A stretch of DNA of 7,399 nucleotides from Candidatus Zipacnadia bacterium (lineage in GTDB: Bacteria > Armatimonadota > UBA5377 > JALGUK01), in the NCBI GenBank assembly GCA_029820875.1, contig JALGUK010000132.1, forward strand, positions 1 to 7,399. The letters run 5' to 3'. Both the position numbers and the translations under genes were made by a program. The notes below the pieces were generated by a model. The model was not told where the DNA came from. It saw only the letters and a program-made list of their open reading frames with translations, and searched no databases. Each line of letters starts with the position of its first letter. Position 1 is the stretch's first letter. Positions 1 through 5,316 of this stretch are shown one piece after another.

Positions 1-119
1 CCCAACCGCTTGAGGATGTCCTCAATGTAGTTCACCCAGGAGTCATAGGGCACTGATTGCATCAGCCGGTCATAGTGAGGAGCAACGGCCGTGAAGGGCT
101 TGTTGCTGTGGTCATTCAT
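1..119 (-). CDS. SAM-dependent methyltransferase, N-terminal fragment (cut by window edge)
   Basis: An open minus-strand frame begins at an ATG at 117-119 and runs off the left edge after 39 codons. Its start reads MNDHSNKPFTAVAPHYDRLM and continues with a VPYDSWVNYIEDIL segment. This F-x-x-x-A-x-x-YD-x-LM followed by (V)PY-x-x-W-x-x-Y resembles the pre-domain helix found just before the SAM-binding fold of UbiE/COG2226-like class I methyltransferases. The glycine-rich SAM motif would lie outside the window, so substrate and exact family cannot be given. No convincing ribosome site is visible directly before the ATG; a GGAGG lies about 33 bases upstream, too far to use. The gene is divergent from the STAS gene, and the two share about 114 bases of upstream DNA. 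Confidence 0.68.
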   Translation of the reverse strand, partial: MNDHSNKPFTAVAPHYDRLMQSVPYDSWVNYIEDILKRL

Positions 120-144
120 GTGAAAAAGGTTTCGTGCGAGACCT

Positions 145-155
145 GAGGAATCCTC
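145..155. promoter_or_regulatory. Short hyphenated palindrome between divergent genes
   Basis: GAGGA-A-TCCTC is a perfect 5-bp inverted repeat around one central base. It lies between the divergent methyltransferase and STAS starts, where an operator could act on both. No regulator is identifiable and an 11-bp palindrome can arise by chance, so this is only a candidate site. Confidence 0.2.
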
Positions 156-218
156 CAACGCAGCAGGAATGTGGGTACAGACGTGGAAAATAACGGTTAC
201 AAGTGTTACACATGTCTT

Positions 219-226
219 AAGAAAGG
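219..226 (+). promoter_or_regulatory. Ribosome binding site deciding the STAS start
   Basis: AAGAAAGG lies 7 bases before TTG 234 and 10 before GTG 237. The upstream in-frame GTG 171 has only AGGA ending 2 bases before it, too close to function well. This favours the shorter, 117-residue protein. Confidence 0.5.
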
Positions 227-233
227 CAAAGCA

Positions 234-587
234 TTGGTGGACGCTCAAGTTGAGAGAGTGCCCCGCGGGAATGCGGTGGTCGTTCGGGTTATCGGCGAAG
301 TCGACCGGGAGACGGCTGCGCCGTTCCGTGAAGCGCTGACCGAAACCCTCGCCGAGGGTATAGTATCAATCGTCGTGAACCTGGAATCGGTGGAATACAT
401 GGACAGCCTGGGTCTGGGCGTGATTATCGCCGGCGCAACGAGGGCGGAAAAGGCCGGCGGGAAACTCGTCGTTTGCAGCCTTGGAACACACCTGCAGAAG
501 ATATTCGAAATCGCGGGTGTGGGGCAGATGGTCACCATCACCGATGGTGAGGAAGAGGCTCTCTCGATGGTGGGTTGCCAGAACTGA
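234..587 (+). CDS. STAS-domain anti-sigma factor antagonist (SpoIIAA/RsbV type)
   Basis: A small cytoplasmic STAS protein. In this family the unphosphorylated form binds an anti-sigma-factor kinase and releases its sigma factor; the kinase inactivates it by phosphorylating one serine. The conserved loop reads MDSLGLGV, with the acceptor serine in place, preceded by the β-strand SIVVNLESV. The C-terminal half has GGKLVVCSLGTHLQKIFEIAG, like the SpoIIAA family. The frame is open from GTG 171, but I choose TTG 234: AAGAAAGG at 219-226 sits 7 bases before it, the protein becomes 117 residues as in B. subtilis SpoIIAA, and the serine becomes residue 58, as in SpoIIAA. GTG 237 is nearly as good. 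The 21 codons between 171 and 234 encode a YKCYTC stretch not expected in the family. No kinase or sigma gene is adjacent, but a matching RsbU-type phosphatase lies at 4015-5316. Confidence 0.9.
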   Translation: MVDAQVERVPRGNAVVVRVIGEVDRETAAPFREALTETLAEGIVSIVVNLESVEYMDSLGLGVIIAGATRAEKAGGKLVVCSLGTHLQKIFEIAGVGQMVTITDGEEEALSMVGCQN

Positions 588-843
588 TTCCCCGTATCAT
601 GTATCTTGCGAACTTGGGCAGCCTCTGCAGGATACACTCCCGACTCACCCTCCAGGCTGGCTCCTGGGTATGGTCAAGCCGCAAGGCAGGAGCCAGTGCC
701 TTGTCAATCTGTGCGTACTGCATCCATAAACAGTGGCGAAACGCACGCTTTGTGGAAGAATTCAAAAGAGGAGCCTGTAGCCGACGTCGAACGGCCTGCC
801 TCCGGCGGCGTATCGAGCGCTGTGCCGTTCAAGGATAATGTTA
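588..843. other. Gene-free stretch between convergent genes, with hairpins
   Basis: These 256 bases lie between the ends of the STAS gene (plus) and the peptidase remnant (minus). Short open frames cross it, but none has a credible ribosome site, start and protein-like composition together. It contains the strong hairpin at 654-701 and a weaker 7-bp inverted repeat, GAACGGC (789-795) with GCCGTTC (824-830). Neither is followed by a run of T on either strand, so neither is a textbook intrinsic terminator. No tRNA or known riboswitch was recognised. Confidence 0.55.
654..701. repeat. Strong stem-loop, possible terminator or structured RNA
   Basis: AGGC plus TGGCTCCTG (654-666) pairs with CAGGAGCCA (687-695) and, after a 2-base bulge (GT), GCCT (698-701). 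This gives 13 base pairs around a 20-base loop. It starts 67 bases after the STAS stop codon. No T-run follows, so it is better read as a transcript-end stabiliser, a Rho-independent-like element of weak type, or part of a small RNA. The function is inferred from pairing only. Confidence 0.45.
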
Positions 844-1733
844 CTATTCCCAGGGGAACAGCTCATCCTCGTCCTCCCTTATGCGGCGTGCGCGGTGGAT
901 ACGACGGGCGACGAATGCAACGATTGTGAGGACGGCCATCAGGCCGAAAATCATATTGCCTATCTGCCCCCAGAGCGGTTGCCATCTATGCGACCTGCCG
1001 AGCGCGACGCGCCAATCCTGTTCCAGAACATCCAGGGGTTCGCCGAAGACTTTCAGGACGGCCGCCGGCATGTCCTTCTCTTCCCGCAGTGCGCTGAGCA
1101 AACGGGCCAACCGTCCTGAGGCCGGGGCACCCGCGAGAAACTGCACGAAAGCTCCGCTCTCGGCGTAAGCCAGGCCGGAATGCATCGGGTCCCTGGGGAA
1201 AGAGTCAGCGATGTCGGACAATGAAATAAGCCGTCCTTGCCCGGCAGCCTCCATCAGGGTCGCCTCATGCCCGGGCCCCCATTCACCGGACAAAAAGACC
1301 GCAATCCCCTCGTTCAACCAGAGCGGGGCCGCGCCGAGCGCATCGCCCAATGCCTGGGCGAACATCAAGTGAGTCAACTCGTGTAGCGTCAGTCCTTGAA
1401 GAGTCTTCGCCGCCGGCATGGACTTGATGACGATGACGTTGCGCTCCGGGAATGCCTCTCCAAGCACCCACGGCCCGGGGTTGTCCGGGGCAAGCTTATC
1501 GAACTCCCGGAGGGACGAATGCGTGGAAGGTTTATGCGGATTGCCTCCGCCACTTTGAGCGCGTTGCGCTTGTCACTGCGATGGTAGTAGATGATTGCGT
1601 TGTCCGTCACAAGCGCCTTCCGCGGGTCCGGCGTCTGCCCGGGCGCCGCGAATTGCAGGAGGCCCGCCATCAACGGCACGAGCCACCCGGCTGTCGCCCT
1701 CAACCGCCTTTTGGTGCTTCTTGCGTCATCCAC
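844..1733 (-). pseudogene. Peptidase_MA-like membrane-bound metalloprotease, frameshifted
   Basis: Two reading frames together resemble one gluzincin of the Peptidase_MA type. The N-terminal part starts at GTG 1733 with AAGGAG 8 bases upstream. It has a positively charged start (TKRRLR), a hydrophobic signal or anchor segment (residues about 16-31) and an ALKVAEAIRINLPRI helix ending near 1518. The catalytic part is in the -1 frame from about 1506 to the TAG at 844-846. It begins EFDKLAPDN and carries the zinc site TLHELTH (both His and the catalytic Glu) with the third ligand in LNEGIA, 20 residues after the second His. YAESGAFVQFL, a transmembrane helix (IGNMIFGLMAVLTIVAFVA) and a basic/acidic tail follow. 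The protease would sit outside the membrane with a short cytoplasmic tail. From family layout, a β-strand segment expected before EF appears to be missing, so the break may be a short deletion and not just one lost base. A sequencing or assembly error cannot be excluded. Substrate is unknown. It lies 153 bases downstream of the galT remnant. Confidence 0.75.
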
Positions 1734-1741
1734 GCCCGTTG

Positions 1742-1747
1742 CTCCTT
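1742..1747 (-). promoter_or_regulatory. Ribosome binding site of the peptidase gene
   Basis: AAGGAG on the minus strand ends 8 bases before GTG 1733. It fixes the start well downstream of the longest open frame, which reaches 1844, and puts the signal-like hydrophobic segment near the N terminus. Confidence 0.65.
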
Positions 1748-1886
1748 GCCGGCATAAGGCAGGAATGCTCGCCCATGAAGCTGATTCGCTGCGTATCCTT
1801 TGCGACCTCCCGCCGGCCACGGAGCCGTCACGGCCCCGCTGCACGGCGGGCTCGCGACTCCGTTTCGCTGACAGCGGCAGAGGCCT

Positions 1887-2745
1887 TCAGACGTTCCGAA
1901 GGTGTTTGGCGGCTGTTTCCGGCGGTGTGGGGTTGATGTAAAAGCCGCTTCCCCATTCAAACCCGGCATGTTTGATAAGCCGTGGCATCAACTCGAGGTG
2001 CCAGTGGTAGTATTCCAGGGATTCCTGGCCGTAGGGGGCGGTGTGGATTACATAGTTGAACGGCGGCGGACGCAAACGGCGTCAGGCACACGAATGACTC
2101 ATTTTCGGTGACTATTCGGTCGCCGTCTTCCATCTCCTGGGCGATGATGTCGCAATACACACACCGCTCGCGGAACTCGTAGTAACGCTGAGAGCCGCGG
2201 ATTTCCTCAATTACCCGCTTGGGAACGGTAGGGGTGGAAATGAGCTGTGAATGGGAGTGCTCCAGGGATGCACCGGCGGCCTCGCCCCAGTTCTTGAACA
2301 GGAGAGTATAGCGGAATCGCGGATCGTTCTTGAGATCAACCATCCGCTCTTGATACGCGTGAACTACCATCTCCACCTCTTCATCGGTCATATCCGCCAT
2401 GGCCTTGTCGTGGTCGGGAGTCTCGATGATAACTTCGTGAGCACCGATGCCGTTCATTCGGTCGAAAAGGCCGATGCCCTTCTTGTCCAGGTCCCCTTCG
2501 ATGCAAAGGGCGGGGAACTTGTTCGGGACCACCCGAAGCTTCCAATCTGGCGAGTTGGGCAGGCTGCCATTGTCGCGGTAGGCAAGAATTTCAGGGGGTG
2601 TCTTCATCTCCTGACCGGCGCAAAACGGGCACGGGGCACCACGCCGCATGTCCTTGGCCCGACCGAAGTCTGACGGCCGTTTTCCACGTTCGACCGCAAT
2701 GACCACCCACCGCCCTGTCACCGGGTCCTTCCGCAGTTCAGGCAT
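1887..2745 (-). pseudogene. galT: Galactose-1-phosphate uridylyltransferase, interrupted by internal deletion and frameshift
   Basis: GalT exchanges UMP between UDP-glucose and galactose-1-phosphate in the Leloir pathway. The first frame (from ATG 2745) starts MPELRKDPVTGRWVVIA. It has CPFC (Cys39/Cys42, metal site), the RVVPNKFPAL segment and the active-site EHSHSQ, in which His165 is the expected uridylylated histidine. CVYC (195-198) and FVCLTPFA follow. After Ala225 (about 2071) the frame changes, and the continuation reads RPPPFNYVIHTAP, then YYHWHLELMPRL and GFEWGSGFYINPTPPETAA, the true C terminus of this GalT subfamily. In relatives, PFAS is followed by a segment with WILPKRH and a long helix, about 45 residues, before the PPxNxVxHTAP strand; here it is absent. 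The joined product would be about 286 residues against about 330-340 in the family. It is therefore probably non-functional, unless the assembly is wrong. Its start overlaps the end of the upstream small ORF by 8 bases, suggesting translational coupling; AAGGAG at 2757-2762 lies 11 bases before the ATG. Confidence 0.88.
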
Positions 2746-3004
2746 ACCTCACATCTCTCCTTTGCACCGACACCCCGTGAAACCGCGAGTCCGCCTCCAG
2801 GAACTCCTCAGGTTCGGCAAGGAAGCTCCGGTCTTTGTGTTCGTGAACATTGTATGTCAGTTCCAACCTTTCATCGGCCGCCTCACTGTAACCATTGAGG
2901 GTTAGTTGGTCTGTGAGGCCAGTGATATATGCTGCCCATCGCATCAGGCCCGCTGCCCTTCCGAAGCAGTAATCCGGCTGGGCGGACATCGAGTTGACGG
3001 GCAT
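2738..3004 (-). CDS. Small protein of unknown function upstream of galT
   Basis: An 88-codon frame from ATG 3004 to TGA 2738-2740; in-frame TTG 3007 and TTG 3010 are alternative starts. It is acidic in the middle (RLELTYNVHEHKDRS, EPEEFLEADSRF) and has one aromatic, weakly hydrophobic stretch (LMRWAAYITGL). There is no signal peptide and no motif I recognise. Support for a real gene comes from its position: it fills the space between a strong promoter and galT, its end overlaps galT by 8 bases, and its ATG overlaps the stop of a 13-codon leader ORF (TGATG). The frame is also open further upstream, reading AAFRRVYNAHG, but without a start codon. It may therefore be the tail of a degraded larger protein, in keeping with the two broken genes downstream. 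No function is proposed. Confidence 0.5.
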   Translation of the reverse strand: MPVNSMSAQPDYCFGRAAGLMRWAAYITGLTDQLTLNGYSEAADERLELTYNVHEHKDRSFLAEPEEFLEADSRFHGVSVQRRDVRYA

Positions 3005-3045
3005 CAACAATCCATGTGCGTTGTAAACACGTCGGAAAGCAGCAT
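3004..3045 (-). CDS. Possible 13-residue leader peptide
   Basis: ATG 3045 opens a 13-codon frame encoding MLLSDVFTTHMDC, preceded by AGGAG at 3057-3061 with 11-base spacing. Its TGA overlaps the ATG of the next ORF (TGATG), the usual arrangement for translational coupling. It has no run of one amino acid, so classic amino-acid attenuation is not indicated. One caution: the predicted transcription start is near 3060, which would place AGGAG at the very 5' end of the mRNA. It could also be the true start of the downstream gene, disconnected from it by a frameshift. Confidence 0.35.
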   Translation of the reverse strand: MLLSDVFTTHMDC

Positions 3046-3066
3046 GGATGTATAAACTCCTATAAG

Positions 3067-3095
3067 ATTATACAATTTTACCCTCACATAGTCAA
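3067..3095 (-). promoter_or_regulatory. Strong sigma-70-type promoter of the galT block
   Basis: On the minus strand, TTGACT (3095-3090) is separated by exactly 17 bases from a perfect TATAAT (3072-3067), in an AT-rich patch unlike its surroundings. Transcription would start near 3060 and run through the leader ORF, the small ORF, galT and probably the peptidase gene. Confidence 0.8.
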
Positions 3096-3140
3096 CAACT
3101 CACAAGGGAGCAGGCATTGCGCCGGTGAGGGTGAGCTATA

Positions 3141-3165
3141 GAGGCGTTAGACGCCGTTTGGCCTC
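3141..3165 (-). terminator. Weak hairpin just after pcm
   Basis: GGCGT-TAG-ACGCC (3143-3155) is a perfect 5-bp stem with a 3-base loop, and outer GAGGC/GCCTC (3141-3145, 3161-3165) can pair instead. It begins a few bases after the pcm stop codon and lies before the galT promoter. There is no T-run, so it is at best an imperfect terminator. Confidence 0.3.
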
Positions 3166-3168
3166 GGT

Positions 3169-3813
3169 CTATGGCTCCCGCCAGCCGTATTGGCCGATGA
3201 GAGGAACGAAGACGCAGGAACAGATGCTCCTCTGCTCGAGCCTTCCGCCTGACTTTACTCCCGCAATCAGGGATTGGGCAAGCCGGTCACCGACGGGGCA
3301 GACTATCCGTCCGCCCTCAGCCAACTGCTCAACGAGCGGTCCGGGCAGTTCAGGTGCCCCTGCCGTGACCATAATCCCGTCAAACGGCGCTTGTTCCGGC
3401 AGGCCGAGGGTCCCGTCGCCCACGTAGACCGAAATGTTCTTGTATCCGAGACGTTCGAGTGTGGCCCGCGCCTGATTCGCGAGGGATTCGATTCGTTCTA
3501 TGGTATAAACATGATGGGCAAGCTCTGCGAGAATCGCTGCCTGGTAGCCTGAGCCCAGACCGACCTCCAAAACCCGATGGTCGGGCTGTGGGTCCAGGGT
3601 CTGTGTCATCAACGCGACCATGTACGGTTGCGATATAGTCTGCCCCTCGCCGATGGACTGGGGCCGATCGGCGTAGGCGATCTCCGCGAGGTGCGGTGGT
3701 GCGAACTCATGTCGCGGGACCTTTCGCATCACATCGAGCACTCTGCGGTTTGTTATCTGGCGCCGCTCAAGCTGGTCACGAACCATTCGCTCGCGCGCGG
3801 CGTCGAAATCCAT
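3169..3813 (-). CDS. pcm: Protein-L-isoaspartate O-methyltransferase
   Basis: Pcm uses S-adenosylmethionine to methylate abnormal L-isoaspartyl residues in aged cytosolic proteins, the first step of their repair. The 214-residue product has the usual length. It shows the family pattern in order: MVRDQLERRQI with VLDVMRKVPRHEF (residues 10-37), AYADRPQSIGEGQTISQPYMV (47-66, substrate loop), the SAM motif VLEVGLGSGYQAA (81-93), YTIER (103-107), VGDGTLGLPEQAPFDGIMVTAGAPELP (131-157) and GGRIVCPVG (168-176). In the SAM motif, Leu replaces the more common Thr in E-(I/V)-G-T-G-S-G-Y. The frame is open to 3879, but ATG 3813 is preferred: GAGGG sits 6 bases upstream and MDFDAARERMV is a normal family start. 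The gene is divergent from the phosphatase gene. Confidence 0.96.
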   Translation of the reverse strand: MDFDAARERMVRDQLERRQITNRRVLDVMRKVPRHEFAPPHLAEIAYADRPQSIGEGQTISQPYMVALMTQTLDPQPDHRVLEVGLGSGYQAAILAELAHHVYTIERIESLANQARATLERLGYKNISVYVGDGTLGLPEQAPFDGIMVTAGAPELPGPLVEQLAEGGRIVCPVGDRLAQSLIAGVKSGGRLEQRSICSCVFVPLIGQYGWREP

Positions 3814-3869
3814 GGCGGTCCCTCGTAACATGGCCCTGAGGAATAGGGTCTGGGGTGCCGACCTAAAGA

Positions 3870-3898
3870 AAACTACCACAAAAGGCGCGACCTGTCAA
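3870..3898 (-). promoter_or_regulatory. Probable pcm promoter
   Basis: On the minus strand a perfect TTGACA (3898-3893) is followed after 17 bases by TAGTTT (3875-3870), which keeps the first two bases and final T of the -10 consensus. It lies 57 bases before the chosen pcm start and supports that start. The weak -10 lowers confidence. Confidence 0.55.
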
Positions 3899-3929
3899 CG
3901 CGTGAAGAGCGTGGCGCTGGGAAGGTGCT

Positions 3930-3990
3930 TCAGCCCGGCCGGGGAAACGATAAGCAGAGCAGGGCTGAGAGCCTCTTGTTGTGCAGGCTC
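3930..3990 (+). promoter_or_regulatory. Tandem abutting hairpins in the phosphatase leader
   Basis: TCAGCCC (3930-3936) pairs perfectly with GGGCTGA (3962-3968). The very next base starts a second perfect stem, GAGCCT (3969-3974) with AGGCTC (3985-3990). The second stem ends 10 bases before the GGGAG ribosome site at 4001. Adjacent stems of this kind can stack and mask or present a ribosome site. A competing CCCGG/CCGGG pairing exists inside the first loop. I do not recognise a known riboswitch class, and no promoter is clear upstream. Confidence 0.35.
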
Positions 3991-4014
3991 CATCGGTCAT
4001 GGGAGTGTACAAGA

Positions 4015-5316
4015 GTGGATGTACGGGTGGACAAACAAATGCAGGAACGCTCGGAACTGGTTGTCGCCTTGTTCCGGACGGCGTTCTTGGTCTCATTACT
4101 TTTCGCAAGAGCGATTACGCCTCGTGTGCACGGCGGCGCGGAATTCGCGACTGATGCGATAGTAGCCCTGGCCTGTTTTTACAACCTTGGGATTCTCATC
4201 AGTTACTGGCGCGAACTGCACTTCCGGCGCGAACGCGAATTGACCGTGGCGATCGACCTATTCCTTGTAACGGTGTGCGTGTGGGGGACAGGAGGCATTG
4301 AGAGCTACCTTTTCCCGCTCTACTACATGGTCGTCATCGTCGGAAGCTATTGGTTTGACGTGTTCGGCGGGTTGTTGGCCGCCGGGGCTGCAAGTGTTCT
4401 TTATCTGACGGTTGTATCATTGGGCGGTACTCCGGAGGGGTATGACATCCAACCTGTAGTGATTGCGCTTGTCGGGCACGTTCCGTTCCTGCTTCTGATT
4501 GCGCTGATTGTGGGCTACATGAGTCAAGCAATCCGTGCCGAGCAGGAGCTGACCGCACGCCATGAGCAGGAGATGCTGATGGCTCGGCGGATTCAGCAAG
4601 AGCTGTTGGCCACCCATTTCCCCCCTACTCCCGGATACGATATCGCCTATCGTATTGAACCAGCCGATGAGATAGGCGGAGACTACTTCGACGTCATTTC
4701 GCTTGGGGCGGACAGGGTGGGCATCTGCATCGCTGATGTTGCAGGGCGCAGCATCTCGGCGGCGCAGCATCTGTCGCTGTTTAAATTCGTCATTCATGTG
4801 ACCGCACCGAACTGGGAGTCACCCAGAGATGTAGCCGAGCGGGTCAATGCCCTCCTGTTGCCTCACCTGCAGGAGGATATGTTCATCGCGATGTTTTACG
4901 GCGTACTGCACATCTCGTCGGGGCGGTTCGAATATGTCAATGCCGGCCACACGCCGCCGCTTCTGTACGGCGGCGACGGTGATGTCTTCGAGGAGATGAC
5001 CACAGGGGGCATTGTTCTGGGAGCCTTGGATGAGCCGCATTACCGGCTTGGAGTGAGGATGCTGCGCAGCGGACAGACTCTGGTGCTGTGCACCGATGGA
5101 GTGGAAACAGCCCGCAGTGAGACCGGTGAGCTTTTCGGCACCTGGCGCGTTCGGGAAGCCGTGGTACAGTCGGGCAAGGGAACGGCAAGTGCGATTGCTG
5201 ATGCGATCGTCGAGAGCGTGCAACAATTTCGTCGCAGCAACGGCGAAGACGATGTGACCGTAGCTGTCGTTAAGATACTACCCCAGGATTCGAGCGGCGG
5301 GAATAAAGAGAGCTAA
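4015..5316 (+). CDS. Membrane-anchored SpoIIE/RsbU-type PP2C serine phosphatase
   Basis: Phosphatases of this family dephosphorylate STAS anti-sigma antagonists and so switch on a sigma factor. About six membrane segments span residues 15-168 (for example ELVVALFRTAFLVSLLFA and PVVIALVGHVPFLLLIALIV). A charged helix with heptad character follows (AIRAEQELTARHEQEMLMARRIQQELLA, 172-199), linking to the catalytic domain. Metal-site motifs are present: EIGGDYFDV (Asp223), CIADVAGRS (Asp241), LCTDGVETA (Asp361) and NGEDDVTVAVV (Asp412/413), along with MFIAMFYGVL and YVNAGHTPPLLY. The loop after Asp241 reads AGRSISAA where relatives usually have (S/A)-G-(H/K)-G-x-x-A. The membrane part has no recognised ligand domain, so the signal is unknown. 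Start: GTG 4015, with GGGAG 9 bases before it, gives 433 residues; ATG 4039 is possible, and 3925 merely extends through the hairpin leader. The STAS protein at 234-587 is a plausible substrate. The stop overlaps that of lexA. Confidence 0.92.
   Translation: MDVRVDKQMQERSELVVALFRTAFLVSLLFARAITPRVHGGAEFATDAIVALACFYNLGILISYWRELHFRRERELTVAIDLFLVTVCVWGTGGIESYLFPLYYMVVIVGSYWFDVFGGLLAAGAASVLYLTVVSLGGTPEGYDIQPVVIALVGHVPFLLLIALIVGYMSQAIRAEQELTARHEQEMLMARRIQQELLATHFPPTPGYDIAYRIEPADEIGGDYFDVISLGADRVGICIADVAGRSISAAQHLSLFKFVIHVTAPNWESPRDVAERVNALLLPHLQEDMFIAMFYGVLHISSGRFEYVNAGHTPPLLYGGDGDVFEEMTTGGIVLGALDEPHYRLGVRMLRSGQTLVLCTDGVETARSETGELFGTWRVREAVVQSGKGTASAIADAIVESVQQFRRSNGEDDVTVAVVKILPQDSSGGNKES

Noticed and set aside
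196..210. Direct repeat GTTACA with 9-base period before the STAS start
   Set aside because: Only two 6-base copies; too short to separate from chance and no known regulator fits.
171..233. N-terminal extension of the STAS protein from GTG 171, with a C-x-x-C pair
   Set aside because: The extension has no counterpart in the STAS family and its start has AGGA only 2 bases away. The downstream TTG/GTG has a well-spaced ribosome site and gives the family's normal length.
245..637. 130-codon open frame on the minus strand opposite the STAS gene
   Set aside because: It is the mirror of a clearly conserved STAS gene, with Ser/Thr/Arg-rich composition and no motif.
701..730. Possible promoter TTGTCA-18-CATAAA
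   Set aside because: Poor -10 match, and no credible gene follows on the plus strand.
789..830. GAACGGC/GCCGTTC inverted repeat as a bidirectional terminator
   Set aside because: A 28-base loop and no T-run on either side; recorded only as a weak structure within the gene-free stretch.
606..929. 107-codon plus-strand frame across the gap and into the peptidase gene
   Set aside because: One stretch looks mildly protein-like, but there is no ribosome site at a usable start, and the 3' part is antisense to the conserved membrane tail of the peptidase.
2251..2673. 140-codon plus-strand frame inside galT
   Set aside because: The minus-strand frame carries all GalT motifs; the plus-strand frame is its shadow in a GC-rich gene.
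3925..4014. 30-residue N-terminal extension of the phosphatase
   Set aside because: This stretch forms the two leader hairpins and has unconvincing protein composition; a GGGAG site supports GTG 4015.
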